The notes under the pieces were generated by a model. The model saw only the letters and a list, made by a program, of their open reading frames with translations, searched no databases and was not told the origin of the DNA. Shown here one piece after another: positions 8,372 to 17,599 of a stretch of DNA of 64,000 nucleotides. The stretch covers positions 62,001 through 126,000 of the forward strand of contig JALOPZ010000002.1 of the NCBI GenBank assembly GCA_025453605.1. The letters are read 5' to 3'. The stretch is from Candidatus Margulisiibacteriota bacterium (GTDB lineage: Bacteria; Margulisbacteria; WOR-1; O2-12-FULL-45-9; XYB2-FULL-48-7). Position numbers and translations under genes: made by a program. How positions within the stretch are numbered: the first letter of the stretch is position 1; each line of letters starts with the position of its first letter.

Positions 8372-9148
8372 ATGGATAAGAAAAAAATGCTTGTTCTCGG
8401 GTTGGTGGTGGCGGCGGCGGCCGGTGTTTTTGCTTATTATTATCTGGCGCGATATTTTGACCAGGGTTTGACCGCTTCCGGGACGATCGAAGCGACCGAA
8501 GTTGTGGTCAGCAGTAAAGTGCCCGGCCGTATTCTTAAGCTCAATTGCGACGAGGGCGATACGATCAAGCAGGGGGCAGTTATCGCTCAGATCGACCCGG
8601 TTGACACCAAGGCGGCGCTGCGGAACGCGCAGGCGCGTTACGACGAAGCCAAGAACGATTACAACCGGGCCCATCAGCTTTTCTCCAGCAGCATGATCAG
8701 CGCCCAGCAGCACGATGCCGCTAAAGCTAATTACGCGGCCGCCCAGGCGGCGTTCGTTCAGGCTAAAGACGGGTTCAATAATACCGAGATCAGCGCCCCG
8801 CTGAATGGAACTGTGCTGGTCAAAGCGGTTGAGGTCGGCGAATTGGCGAATTTTGGCACCCCGATCGTGGTGATGGCGAACCTGGAAACCTTAAAACTGA
8901 TCGTTTATCTCGGTGAAAAGGAGATCGGCCAGATCAAGCTTGGTGACCCGGTCAAAGTAACGGTCGATGCTTATCCGGATCAGGCGTTCACCGGTAAGAT
9001 CACCCATATCGCCGACAAGGCGGAATTCACCCCCAAGGCGATCCAGACCAAGGACGAGCGGACCACGCTGGTCTTCGGCATCAAAGTGGAGATCCCCAAT
9101 CCCGGCCAGAAGCTGAAACCGGGCATGCCGGCCGACGCTGTTTTTTAA
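8372..9148 (+). CDS. HlyD/YbhG-family membrane fusion protein
   Basis: This 258-residue periplasmic adaptor links an ABC exporter to an outer-membrane channel. One N-terminal membrane segment (residues 6-26) is followed by a lipoyl-like half (VVSSKVPGRILKLN), a helical hairpin (about 75-130), the second lipoyl half (ISAPLNGTVLVKAVEVGE) and a beta-barrel domain. It is the first gene of a five-gene operon matching E. coli YbhG-F-S-R. Its stop overlaps the next ATG by one base. Family members export drugs or other small compounds; the substrate here is unknown. Confidence 0.88.
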   Translation: MDKKKMLVLGLVVAAAAGVFAYYYLARYFDQGLTASGTIEATEVVVSSKVPGRILKLNCDEGDTIKQGAVIAQIDPVDTKAALRNAQARYDEAKNDYNRAHQLFSSSMISAQQHDAAKANYAAAQAAFVQAKDGFNNTEISAPLNGTVLVKAVEVGELANFGTPIVVMANLETLKLIVYLGEKEIGQIKLGDPVKVTVDAYPDQAFTGKITHIADKAEFTPKAIQTKDERTTLVFGIKVEIPNPGQKLKPGMPADAVF

Positions 9149-9882
9149 TGGACCTGGCGGTTGAAGCCCGGGGGCTGGTCAAGAAATTTGACGCGGTTAC
9201 CGCGGTGGCGGGCGTTGATCTGCAGATAAATAAAGGGGAGATCTTCGGCCTGGTCGGCCCCGACGGGGCCGGCAAGACGACCACGCTTCGCCTCCTCTCG
9301 ACCGCGCTGGAGCAGACCGCCGGCGAGGCTTTTGTCCTCGGCCTCAATGTCCGCAACCAGGAAGAAGCGATCCGCGACCGGATCGGCTATATGCCGCAGC
9401 GCTTCAGCCTTTACGGCGATCTCACCGTCGCCGAGAATATCGATTTCTTTGCCGACATCTATGGGGTGCCCAAAGGGGCAGAGCGGCAGCAGCAGGCTGA
9501 TCGCCTGCTTGCTTTCACCGGCATGCTCCAGTTCACGCAGCGGCGGGCGGCCAAGCTTTCGGGCGGGATGTACAAGAAGCTGGCGCTCGCCTGTATGTTG
9601 ATCCATACGCCGGAAGTCCTTTTTTTGGACGAACCGACCCTCGGGGTCGATCCGATCTCCCGCCGCGAGTTCTGGCGGATCCTCTATGGCCTGAAAGATG
9701 TGACGATCATTGTCAGCACCCCCTACATGGACGAGGCGGAACGATGCAACCGGATCGGCTTGATCCGGGAGGGGAAAATGCTGGCGGTCGACACGCCCGA
9801 CGCGGTCAAGCGGTCGGTTAGGGCGAAGACCCTGGAGGAAGCCTTCATTAATATTGTTGAAACGGGCAGGACACCAGGATGA
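9148..9882 (+). CDS. ABC transporter ATPase, equivalent to the N-terminal half of YbhF
   Basis: This 244-residue nucleotide-binding subunit has Walker A GPDGAGKT (residues 36-43), a canonical signature LSGGM, and Walker B VLFLDEPTLGVDP. The switch region reads STPYMDE where most subunits have TTHYMDE, so the H-loop His is missing. The next gene has the opposite defect. In E. coli the two halves are fused in YbhF; here they are separate genes overlapping by ATGA. This subunit probably contributes the working signature motif to a heterodimer. Confidence 0.88.
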   Translation: MDLAVEARGLVKKFDAVTAVAGVDLQINKGEIFGLVGPDGAGKTTTLRLLSTALEQTAGEAFVLGLNVRNQEEAIRDRIGYMPQRFSLYGDLTVAENIDFFADIYGVPKGAERQQQADRLLAFTGMLQFTQRRAAKLSGGMYKKLALACMLIHTPEVLFLDEPTLGVDPISRREFWRILYGLKDVTIIVSTPYMDEAERCNRIGLIREGKMLAVDTPDAVKRSVRAKTLEEAFINIVETGRTPG

Positions 9883-10823
9883 GCACAGCGGCGATCGAAG
9901 TTAAAGAGCTGGTCAAAAAGTTCGCTGATTTTACAGCGGTCAACCGGATCAGCTTTACTGTCGGCCAGGGCGAAGTGTTCGGCTTTCTGGGCCCGAACGG
10001 GGCAGGAAAAACGACGACGATCCGGATGCTCTGCGGCTTGATCAATCCGACCGCCGGCACCGCCCGGGTCGGCGGGTATGAGGTCGGTAAGCAGAATGAC
10101 CAGATCAAACAGCACATTGGCTACATGTCGCAAAAATTCTCCCTCTATAATGACCTGACGATCGAGCAGAACATCGAGCTGTATGCCGGACTTTATCAGA
10201 CCGATCCCCGGAAGCGGGAGCAGAAGAAGCGGGAGATCCTGGCAATGGCCGACCTGGTCGGCAAAGAGAAGGTCCCGGCCGGCGAAATGGCCGGAGCGAT
10301 GAAACAGCATCTGGCGCTCGGCTGCGCCATGATCCACGAGCCGCGGATCATCTTTCTTGACGAGCCGACCGCCGGAGTCGACCCGATCTCGCGCCGCGCT
10401 TTCTGGAAGGCGATCGCCACGGTCGCCAGGAACGGCGTCACGGTCCTGGTGACGACCCATTATATGGACGAAGCGGAGCAGTGCGACCGGATCGCCATGA
10501 TCAGCGCCGGCGACTTGATCGCGCTTGATTCTCCGGCTAATTTAAAAACCCAGGTATCCGGTTCGCTCCTTGAGATCGAGTGCGATAATGTCATGGCCGC
10601 GCTGGAGGTGCTCCGCGCGACTAAAGCGGCGGCCGATGTCGCCCTCTATGGCGTTTATCTGCACGCCATGGTCGAGAGCGACAGTGCGCTCGGCGAGATC
10701 AAAGCGGTGCTGGCGGGCAAAGGTTTGAACATCGCCCGGATCGAAAAGATCACGCCGTCGCTCGAAGACGTTTTTGTCTTTCGGGTCGAACAGGCGGCCC
10801 GGGCCAAGGAGGGGAGCCGGTAA
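9879..10823 (+). CDS. ABC transporter ATPase, equivalent to the C-terminal half of YbhF
   Basis: This 314-residue subunit has a canonical Walker A (GPNGAGKTTT), Walker B (IIFLDEPTAGVDP) and H-loop (TTHYMDEAEQC). Its signature is degenerate, MAGAMKQ where LSGGMKQ is expected. Paired with the previous subunit it would form one complete ATP site and one degenerate site. About 80 residues follow the ATPase core. The stop overlaps the next start by one base. Confidence 0.88.
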   Translation: MSTAAIEVKELVKKFADFTAVNRISFTVGQGEVFGFLGPNGAGKTTTIRMLCGLINPTAGTARVGGYEVGKQNDQIKQHIGYMSQKFSLYNDLTIEQNIELYAGLYQTDPRKREQKKREILAMADLVGKEKVPAGEMAGAMKQHLALGCAMIHEPRIIFLDEPTAGVDPISRRAFWKAIATVARNGVTVLVTTHYMDEAEQCDRIAMISAGDLIALDSPANLKTQVSGSLLEIECDNVMAALEVLRATKAAADVALYGVYLHAMVESDSALGEIKAVLAGKGLNIARIEKITPSLEDVFVFRVEQAARAKEGSR

Positions 10824-11959
10824 TGTTCTGGCCAAGGCTGGCCCCGATCATCAGGAAAGAGTTCACGCACCTCTGGCGCGACCCGTTGACCCTGGCGATG
10901 ATGGTCGCCCTGCCGGTCCTGATGCTGATCATGTACGGCTACGCCGCCTCTTTTGACGTCCGCAACGTCCCGCTCGGAGTTTACGACCAGAGCCGGACGG
11001 CGGAAAGCCGCCAGTTCATCGAGCGGTTCACCAGCAGCGGCTATTTCCAGCTGGTCGAGGAGTTCCGCTCCAGCGACCAGTTCCAGGACCGGATGGACGC
11101 CGGCCGGGTCCGGGTGATCATCGATATTCCGCCCGATTATGCCCGCAACCTGAGCACCGGTAAACAGGCGCAGATCCAGGTCCTGGTCGATGGCTCCGAC
11201 CCGACCTGGGCCTCTTCGGCGATCGGTTACGTCTCCGGCATTTTCCAGACTTATTATCAAGACCGGCTTGCCATCCTTTTTCAGCGGCGAGGGATGGCGA
11301 AAGCCGCCAATAATCCGATCGACCTGGCGGCGCGGCTCTGGTACAACCCCGATCTCAAGAGCGTCAACTTCTACATTCCGGGGCTGATCGCGGTGATCAT
11401 GATGCAGATCTCGGCCTCGCTCACCTCGCTGGCGATCGTCAATGAAAAAGAGCAGGGGACGATGGAGAGCCTGATCGTCAGCCCGGTCCGCAAGAACGAG
11501 CTGATGCTGGGCAAGGTCCTCCCTTACGTGATCGTTGCCTTCCTGGATGTGATCGTGGTGACGATCGTCGGTTTCCTCCTGTTCGGGGTGCCGGTCAAGG
11601 GGAGCTACCTGCTGCTGCTCCTTTGTTCTTTTATCTACCTGCTCGGCGCGATGGGCTTTGGCATCCTGATCTCGACCGGCGCCAGGACCAGCCAGGAGGC
11701 GATGCAGATGGCCACCCTGACCACCATGCTCCCGTCGATCCTCCTCTCCGGGTTCATTTATCCGGTCAGCAACATGCCTTGGCCGCTGCAGGCGATCTCG
11801 TTGCTGATCCCGGCCCGCTATTTCATCGATATCATCCGCGCGATCTACCTGAAAGGGGTCGGGCTCGAATGTTTCTGGCAACCGTTCGCGCTGCTGACCG
11901 CGCTGACCGTTTTTAATCTCTACGCGAGCGTCAGGAGCTTTAAGAAGAGACTTGATTAA
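10823..11959 (+). CDS. ABC-2 type permease, YbhS-like
   Basis: This 378-residue inner-membrane subunit has one N-terminal membrane helix (about 25-45), a large periplasmic domain (about 50-180), and five C-terminal helices. The segment RLWYNPDLKSVNFYIPGLIAV and the motif NEKEQGTMESLIVSP are typical of the YbhS/YbhR family. It is closely similar to the next gene, so the pair forms a heterodimeric channel. It overlaps the next gene by 8 nt. Confidence 0.9.
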   Translation: MFWPRLAPIIRKEFTHLWRDPLTLAMMVALPVLMLIMYGYAASFDVRNVPLGVYDQSRTAESRQFIERFTSSGYFQLVEEFRSSDQFQDRMDAGRVRVIIDIPPDYARNLSTGKQAQIQVLVDGSDPTWASSAIGYVSGIFQTYYQDRLAILFQRRGMAKAANNPIDLAARLWYNPDLKSVNFYIPGLIAVIMMQISASLTSLAIVNEKEQGTMESLIVSPVRKNELMLGKVLPYVIVAFLDVIVVTIVGFLLFGVPVKGSYLLLLLCSFIYLLGAMGFGILISTGARTSQEAMQMATLTTMLPSILLSGFIYPVSNMPWPLQAISLLIPARYFIDIIRAIYLKGVGLECFWQPFALLTALTVFNLYASVRSFKKRLD

Positions 11960-13097
11960 TCAATGGCTTGACAGCAGAGTTGCTCATTTTGTCCGGAAGG
12001 AGTTCCGCCAGCTCTTCCGCGATCCGCGGATGCTGGCGCTGGCGGTGCTGGCACCGGTCATTCAGCTGATCATCCTCGGTTACGTTGCTTCGACCGACAT
12101 CAAGCATGTGCGGACGGTCGTTTTTGACGAGAGCCGGTCGGCTTACAGCCGGGCGTACCTGACCAGCCTGGCCAACACCGGCTATTTTGACCTGGTCGAA
12201 TACACCGACAGCGACCGGCAGATCGCTCGGCTGATCGACAGCGACCAGGCTGATGTCGGCCTGCACCTTCCTTATGATTTCAGCCGCCGGATCCTGCGGG
12301 GCGAAACGGCCGTCGTCCAGGCGGACATCGACGGTTCCAACTCCTCGTTCGCCACCATTGTCCAGAGTTATCTGGCCCAGATCAATTTTGCCAATTCCCA
12401 GAGGTACCTGCAGGAGCGGATGGCCCGCACCGGGCTCCTCTCCAGCGCCCCGCCGCCGCTTGATCTGCGGCTGCGCGTCTGGTACAACCCTGATCTGAAA
12501 TCGATCAACTTCATGGTCCCGTCCATCTTTGCCCAGCTCCTCCTGATCATCAGCATGATGCTGACCGCTTCGTCGATCGTCAAAGAAAAAGAAGCGGGGA
12601 CGCTGGAGATGCTGGCGGTCACGCCGCTTAAGCCGCTTGAGCTGATCATGGGGAAGATGCTGCCGTACGCGATCCTCTCGATCGTTGATATCTTCCTGGT
12701 CTTTCTGGTCTCCTCTTTCTGGTTCGGCGTGCCGCTGCGCGGCAGCCTCGGCCTGCTTTTTCTGCTCGGGGCGGTTTTTCTCCTTTCCGGGCTCGGGCTT
12801 GGCCTGCTGGTCTCCGCTTTTTCGGAGACCGAGCGGCAGGCTTCGATGACCAACAATATCGTAACCGCGCCGATGTTCATGCTCTCCGGTTTTACCTTCC
12901 CGATCGCCAATATGCCGTGGGTCATCCAATTGCTGACCTACCTGATGCCGACCCGGTATTTCCTGGAAATCGTCCGGAATCTCTTCCTGAAAGGGGTGGG
13001 GATGCGTTACCTCTGGGAGCAAACCTGGCCGCTCCTCATCCTGGGCGTCGTTCTGATCGCGATCAGCGTCGCCCGCTTTCGCAAGAGCCTTGGTTAA
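11952..13097 (+). CDS. ABC-2 type permease, YbhR-like
   Basis: This 381-residue protein is the second permease subunit and a paralogue of the previous gene, sharing WYNPDLKS and KEKEAGTLEMLAVTP. Topology is one N-terminal helix, a periplasmic domain and five C-terminal helices. The start is TTG at 11952, inside the previous gene. It ends the ybhG-F-F-S-R-like operon; the next promoter follows within 25 nt. Confidence 0.9.
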   Translation: MINQWLDSRVAHFVRKEFRQLFRDPRMLALAVLAPVIQLIILGYVASTDIKHVRTVVFDESRSAYSRAYLTSLANTGYFDLVEYTDSDRQIARLIDSDQADVGLHLPYDFSRRILRGETAVVQADIDGSNSSFATIVQSYLAQINFANSQRYLQERMARTGLLSSAPPPLDLRLRVWYNPDLKSINFMVPSIFAQLLLIISMMLTASSIVKEKEAGTLEMLAVTPLKPLELIMGKMLPYAILSIVDIFLVFLVSSFWFGVPLRGSLGLLFLLGAVFLLSGLGLGLLVSAFSETERQASMTNNIVTAPMFMLSGFTFPIANMPWVIQLLTYLMPTRYFLEIVRNLFLKGVGMRYLWEQTWPLLILGVVLIAISVARFRKSLG

Positions 13098-13117
13098 ACG
13101 GCCGCTGGCCCAAAGGC

Positions 13118-13158
13118 TTGACAGCGGCGCCCCGGCCGATGTATGATAGATCATACAT
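13118..13158 (+). promoter_or_regulatory. Strong promoter with palindromic operator over the -10 box
   Basis: TTGACA (13118-13123), an 18-nt spacer and TATGAT (13142-13147) form a near-consensus sigma-70 promoter. The -10 box sits inside a perfect inverted repeat: ATGTATGAT (13139-13147), two bases, then ATCATACAT (13150-13158). A further CATAC half-site follows at 13161-13165. A protein bound here would block RNA polymerase. The first gene downstream encodes an AbrB-type regulator, so autoregulation is plausible. Confidence 0.82.
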
Positions 13159-13181
13159 TTCATACAGGAGGTCGCCGGACC

Positions 13182-13427
13182 ATGAAGCACCCGAATTTGC
13201 CCGGACTATTTTACGACAGCGTGACGGTCGGTGAGCGCGGCCAGGTGGTCATCCCGGCCAAAGCCCGCCGTGAGTTTGGGATCAAGCCCGGTGACAAGCT
13301 TATCGTCTTGCGCGGGATGGGGAAGATGGGGATCGTGCTGGTCCATTCCGATCATTTAACCGCCATGTTCAAAAAGATGACGGAGCATATCGGACAAATC
13401 AAGCAATTGCTCTCCAGAAAAGGTTGA
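13182..13427 (+). CDS. AbrB/SpoVT-type transcriptional regulator
   Basis: This 81-residue protein has one swapped-hairpin DNA-binding domain: VGERGQVVIPAKARREFGIKPGDKL... begins near residue 13, closely matching the MazE/AbrB fold. A helical tail (about 52-81) may mediate oligomerisation. The start is ATG 13182, preceded by AGGAGG at 13166-13171; the earlier ATG at 13143 lies in the -10 box and is not used. It leads the efflux operon and is the likely regulator acting on the upstream palindrome. Confidence 0.88.
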   Translation: MKHPNLPGLFYDSVTVGERGQVVIPAKARREFGIKPGDKLIVLRGMGKMGIVLVHSDHLTAMFKKMTEHIGQIKQLLSRKG

Positions 13428-13436
13428 GGTAAAATT

Positions 13437-14762
13437 ATGGCAATGAGCAGGATACTGGTCGCCTCTTTACTGATACCGCTGGCCGTCACTGCCGCTGCGA
13501 GCCTAACCCTAACCGACAGTGTCGGCCTGGCCCTTAAACAGAACCCGAGCGTGGTCGCGTCCCAGAAAAAGGCCGCCGCCGCCGAGGCGAAATTGAACCA
13601 GGCGGTCGGCGCGTTCTTCCCGACCGTTAAGATCGACGGCAACTACGGCAAGGCTTACACCCAGCCGTCGACCATGCAGATCACCAGCCAGACGACCATG
13701 GGGAGCGTCACCCAGAACCTGGTCTTTGGCACCGATGACGTTATGACCACCGCCGGGCTTACCGCCTCGCTCTCCCAGCCGCTGTTCGTGGCGGCGCTCT
13801 TTCCCGGATACGGGATCGCCAAAAGAGGCGCGGACCTGGCCCGGCAGGAACTCCGCCGAACAGTGATCGACGCCTCTTATAATGTGACCCAGGCATACTT
13901 TGGCTTGCTGGCCGCCCAAAAAATGGCCAGGCTTGCCGAGGAATCGCAGCAGATGGCGCTCTCGCACCAAAAGCAGGTCCAGGCGATGCTTAAAGCCGGC
14001 GTGGTGACCAAGGCAGACCTGCTCCGGACCGATGTGCAGGTCGCGAATTCCGAGGTCACGCTGACCCAGGCGAAGAACGGGGTGGAATTGGCCAAAGACG
14101 CGTTGAATAACGCGCTGGGGAACGACCTGGAAAATCCGGTCACCGTTCAGGAAGAAGGTTTTACCGGCAAAGTCGCCAGTCTGCCCGCCTATAAGGAACT
14201 GCTCAATCAGGCCTATGCCAATCGCCCGGACTGGGAGCAGTTCCAGCTCTCAACCGCGATCAGCGAAGACACCGTTAAGGTCTATCAGGCCGAGTATCTA
14301 CCGACCGTCTTGCTCTCCGCTTCGACCGGCAAAACGATCACCGAGTATCCGACCTTCCGTTCCGATGTCAACAGCTGGCGGGTAACCGGAGCCGGTTCCT
14401 GGACCCTGTTCGACGGCCTGGGCCGGGAAAACCGGATCAAGGAAGCGGCGGCCAATCTTGACGCGCAGCGGGCGACCGAAGAACAGATCAGGAACGGGAT
14501 CGCGCTGGAGGTCAGGGACGCTTTGCTCAGCCTTAAGGCCACTCTGGACACGATCGGCTCGACCCAGAAGGCGGTCGATTCGGCGCAGGAGAGCTACCAT
14601 GTCTCCTCGACCCGCTACCAGTCCGGAGTCGGGACCAACCTGGAAGTGATCGACGCGCAGGTGGCGCTCAATCAGGCCCGGGTCAATAATTTGCAGGCGT
14701 TATTTAACGTGGAGATCGCCAAGGCCAAGATCAACAAGGTGGTCGGAAAAGAGGTTTTATAA
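13437..14762 (+). CDS. TolC-family outer membrane efflux protein
   Basis: This 441-residue protein has a signal peptide (about 1-22, ending VTAAAS) and two repeats of the OEP helical-barrel domain. Typical segments are ALKQNPSVVASQKKAAAAEA near residue 33 and LDAQRATEEQIRNGIALEVRDA near residue 342. It forms the outer-membrane channel for the MacA/MacB-like genes downstream. GAGGT just before the ATG is the likely ribosome site. Confidence 0.9.
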   Translation: MAMSRILVASLLIPLAVTAAASLTLTDSVGLALKQNPSVVASQKKAAAAEAKLNQAVGAFFPTVKIDGNYGKAYTQPSTMQITSQTTMGSVTQNLVFGTDDVMTTAGLTASLSQPLFVAALFPGYGIAKRGADLARQELRRTVIDASYNVTQAYFGLLAAQKMARLAEESQQMALSHQKQVQAMLKAGVVTKADLLRTDVQVANSEVTLTQAKNGVELAKDALNNALGNDLENPVTVQEEGFTGKVASLPAYKELLNQAYANRPDWEQFQLSTAISEDTVKVYQAEYLPTVLLSASTGKTITEYPTFRSDVNSWRVTGAGSWTLFDGLGRENRIKEAAANLDAQRATEEQIRNGIALEVRDALLSLKATLDTIGSTQKAVDSAQESYHVSSTRYQSGVGTNLEVIDAQVALNQARVNNLQALFNVEIAKAKINKVVGKEVL

Positions 14763-14763
14763 A

Positions 14764-15654
14764 ATGGTAAATGGTAAATTTAAGGTCAAAAGGTGGATGT
14801 GGGTTGTCGGGGCGCTGTTCCTGCTGCTGGTCGGTTGGTTCGGCTACAATTGGTACAATCGCGATCTGATCACGATCAAGGTTGCCACTGTTGTTCAAGG
14901 GCCGATCGAACAGGTGGTCACCGCCAGCGGGATCGTCGACGCCCCGGTTTATGAATTAAGCCCGAAAATGGGCGGCAAGATCATGGTGATCAACGTCCGG
15001 GAAGGCCAGCGGGTTTACGGCGACCAGACGCTGGCCGAGTTCGATGACACGACCAGGCTGGTCGCGCCGGCCGGCGGGATCGTCGCCAAGATCAACTACG
15101 ACCGCGGCGAGACGGTTACCCCCGGGATGCCGGCGATCGTAGTGGTCAACTACGACCGGTCCTGGATCAACGCTCAGATCGATGAGATCGACAGCGCCAA
15201 TGTGCGGATCGGGGACAGGGTCAAGATCACTTCCGACGTCTATCCTGATAAGGTCTTTGCCGGTCAGATCTACTGGATCGCGCCGCTGGCCGAGCTGCGC
15301 AAGGTTGGCGGCCGGGTCAAGATGGACGAAGAATCCTACGTTTTCCCCTGCAAGATCGCTTTTCTGGGGAACCACGAAGAGCTCAAGGTCAACATGTCAG
15401 TTAACGTCGATATCGCGACCAAAAAGAATGAGGCTGCCCTGATCGTGCCGCGCGAGGCGCTGGTCAGCAAGGACGATTCTTCGGTCGTCTTCGTGGTCAA
15501 TAAATTCAATCGGGTCAAAGAGCAAAAGCTGGAGATCGGGATCCGCTCGTTCAGCAGCGTGGAAGCGGTCTCCGGCGTCGGCGCCGGCGACCGGCTGGCT
15601 GTCAGTAACGTGACCAAGCTGAAGGACAAGGGGAGAGTGAAAATTGAAAAGTGA
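14764..15654 (+). CDS. MacA-like periplasmic adaptor (HlyD family)
   Basis: This is a 296-residue membrane fusion protein with an N-terminal membrane helix (about 10-28) and paired lipoyl motifs (residues about 60-75 and 100-120). It is short and lacks the long helical hairpin of standard MacA, so its contact with TolC may differ. It starts one base after the TolC stop. The first 18 nt are a near repeat of GTAAATGGTAAAT, which resembles the short repeats inserted elsewhere in this window. Its 3' end overlaps the ATPase gene by 11 nt. Confidence 0.86.
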   Translation: MVNGKFKVKRWMWVVGALFLLLVGWFGYNWYNRDLITIKVATVVQGPIEQVVTASGIVDAPVYELSPKMGGKIMVINVREGQRVYGDQTLAEFDDTTRLVAPAGGIVAKINYDRGETVTPGMPAIVVVNYDRSWINAQIDEIDSANVRIGDRVKITSDVYPDKVFAGQIYWIAPLAELRKVGGRVKMDEESYVFPCKIAFLGNHEELKVNMSVNVDIATKKNEAALIVPREALVSKDDSSVVFVVNKFNRVKEQKLEIGIRSFSSVEAVSGVGAGDRLAVSNVTKLKDKGRVKIEK

Positions 15655-16405
15655 GACCGGGCCTGACGGCCGTCAGGTCGTTGTCCGAATAGCCGAGGTG
15701 ACGCGGACCTACCAGATGGGGACGGTAGAGGTCAACGCCCTGCGCGGGATAAATATGCAGATCGCCAAGGGAGAATTCGTTTCGATCATGGGCCCGTCCG
15801 GCTGCGGCAAATCGACTCTGATGCATATCCTCGGCTGTCTGGACCGGCCGAGCGCCGGCCACGTCCACCTCGACGAGGTTGACATCGATGAGCTGGACGA
15901 CAACTCTCTGGCCGAGATCCGCAATAAGAAGGTCGGTTTTGTCTTCCAGACCTTTAATTTGCTCCCCAAGTTGAACGCCGTGGAAAACGTTGAATTGCCG
16001 CTGATCTACGCCGGCGTTGGGTTCGAGGAGCGGCGCGCCAAAGCGACCAAACTGCTGGAGACCGTTGGTCTTAAGGAACGAATGTACCACAAGCCGTCGG
16101 AGCTCTCCGGCGGGCAGAGCCAGCGAGTGGCGATCGCGCGCTCTTTGGCCTGCGGCCCGTCGATCATTTTGGCCGACGAGCCGACCGGCAACCTTGACTC
16201 CAAGAGCGGAGAAGAGATCATTCATTTATTTCGGGATCTGAACGAGAAAGGGATCACCCTGATCATCGTGACCCACGATGAGGAGATCGCCAACCACAGT
16301 AAAAGGATCGTCCGCCTTAAGGACGGGCTGGTCGTCAGCGACACGGCCGTTCCACCGATGACCGAAGCCCAACGGCACAACGGGAACGGTAACCATCACG
16401 CTTAA
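15644..16405 (+). CDS. MacB-type ABC transporter ATPase
   Basis: This 253-residue LolD/MacB-family ATPase has Walker A MGPSGCGKST (near residue 48), signature LSGGQSQRVAIARSL, Walker B IILADEPTGNLD and switch VTHDEEI. In E. coli MacB the ATPase is fused to the permease; here it is separate, as in many other phyla. The TTG start at 15644 lies inside the adaptor gene. The permease genes follow immediately, so one ATPase probably powers both. Confidence 0.92.
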   Translation: MKSETGPDGRQVVVRIAEVTRTYQMGTVEVNALRGINMQIAKGEFVSIMGPSGCGKSTLMHILGCLDRPSAGHVHLDEVDIDELDDNSLAEIRNKKVGFVFQTFNLLPKLNAVENVELPLIYAGVGFEERRAKATKLLETVGLKERMYHKPSELSGGQSQRVAIARSLACGPSIILADEPTGNLDSKSGEEIIHLFRDLNEKGITLIIVTHDEEIANHSKRIVRLKDGLVVSDTAVPPMTEAQRHNGNGNHHA

Positions 16406-17599
16406 ATGATCAACCTGCTCGAACCGTTCAAGATCGCCTCCGGCTCGATCGTCGCCAACAAAACCAGATCGCTCTTAACGACCCTCGGCGTGATCATCGG
16501 CGTGGCGGCGGTCATCACCTTGGTTTCCATGGGTGAAGGAGCGAAAAGCTATATCATGAACCAAGTCGGCAGCTGGGGGGTCGGTTCCAACAGCATTACC
16601 ATCCAGCCGGGTGAAGAGAATTCGCACGCGATCGAGCTTAACCTGACCTATGGCGACGCGCAGGCGCTGCGGCAAAAAGTCAGCAACCTCCAGTATTTAA
16701 TGACCGAATTTGTCGGCCGGGGACGGGTCAATTACGGGAAAAAGGAATATCGACCCGGCTACACGCTCGGGGTTTCCGCCGATTACCCATTCGCTTATAA
16801 GCAGAGAGCGGCCTCCGGCCGGTTCTTTTCGCACGCCGAGGACGCCGGCCGCCAACGGGTAACGGTCATCGGCAAGACGGTGGCGCGCAATATTTTCGGC
16901 TCGTTCTCGCCGATCGGGGAGAATATCAAGATCAACGGCATCGGCTTTAGGGTGGTCGGGTTGCTTGAGGAAAAAGGGACGATGCTGACCTTTGATATGG
17001 ATGACATGGTCCTGATCCCGTCCACGCTCTCGCCGCTGGTCCTGGGGACGAACAAGATCTGGGAGATGTTCATTACGGTCAATGACGAAAAGCAGGTTGC
17101 CCAGGCGGTCCGGGAGATCAAAAAGATCCTGATCGCCCGGCACAAAAAAGAAGACTTTCACATTCACACGCAGGAAGGTTTGATCGATATCATTAATAAT
17201 ATTCTTAACGCGATGACCGGGATCGTCAGTGCGATCGCAGCGATCTCGCTTTTGGTCGGCGGCATCGGCATAATGAACATTATGCTGGTGGCGGTCACCG
17301 AGCGGACGCGCGAGATCGGCATCCGCAAGGCGATCGGCGCCAAGCGGCGCGATATCTTTTTGCAGTTCGTTATCGAGTCGGTGCTGATCACCATGAGCGG
17401 CGCGGTCATTGGGATCGCGGTTGGGACCTTGGCGGCCTGGGGGATCATGACCGCGCTCAAAATGTCGGCGGTTATCGCCTGGGGGGCGGTCTACATGGCG
17501 TGTTTGGTCGCTTTCCTGGTCGGGACTTTCTTCGGTGTTTACCCGGCGATGCGCGCCTCCCGGCTCGACCCGGTCGAAGCCTTGAGGTTTGAAGTATGA
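16406..17599 (+). CDS. MacB-type permease, first copy (FtsX family)
   Basis: This 397-residue protein has the MacB layout: an N-terminal helix (about 17-40, TLGVIIGVAAVITLVSMGEG), a periplasmic core domain (about 45-265), then three FtsX-type helices with ISLLVGGIGIMNIMLVAVTE. It is adjacent and similar to the next gene, with matching motifs at matching places. The two probably form a heterodimer, since classic MacB permeases are homodimers. They overlap by ATGA. Confidence 0.92.
   Translation: MINLLEPFKIASGSIVANKTRSLLTTLGVIIGVAAVITLVSMGEGAKSYIMNQVGSWGVGSNSITIQPGEENSHAIELNLTYGDAQALRQKVSNLQYLMTEFVGRGRVNYGKKEYRPGYTLGVSADYPFAYKQRAASGRFFSHAEDAGRQRVTVIGKTVARNIFGSFSPIGENIKINGIGFRVVGLLEEKGTMLTFDMDDMVLIPSTLSPLVLGTNKIWEMFITVNDEKQVAQAVREIKKILIARHKKEDFHIHTQEGLIDIINNILNAMTGIVSAIAAISLLVGGIGIMNIMLVAVTERTREIGIRKAIGAKRRDIFLQFVIESVLITMSGAVIGIAVGTLAAWGIMTALKMSAVIAWGAVYMACLVAFLVGTFFGVYPAMRASRLDPVEALRFEV

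Noticed and set aside
13143-13181. Upstream ATG for the AbrB-type gene
   Set aside because: That ATG lies within the -10 box and cannot be in the transcript; ATG 13182 has a good ribosome site.
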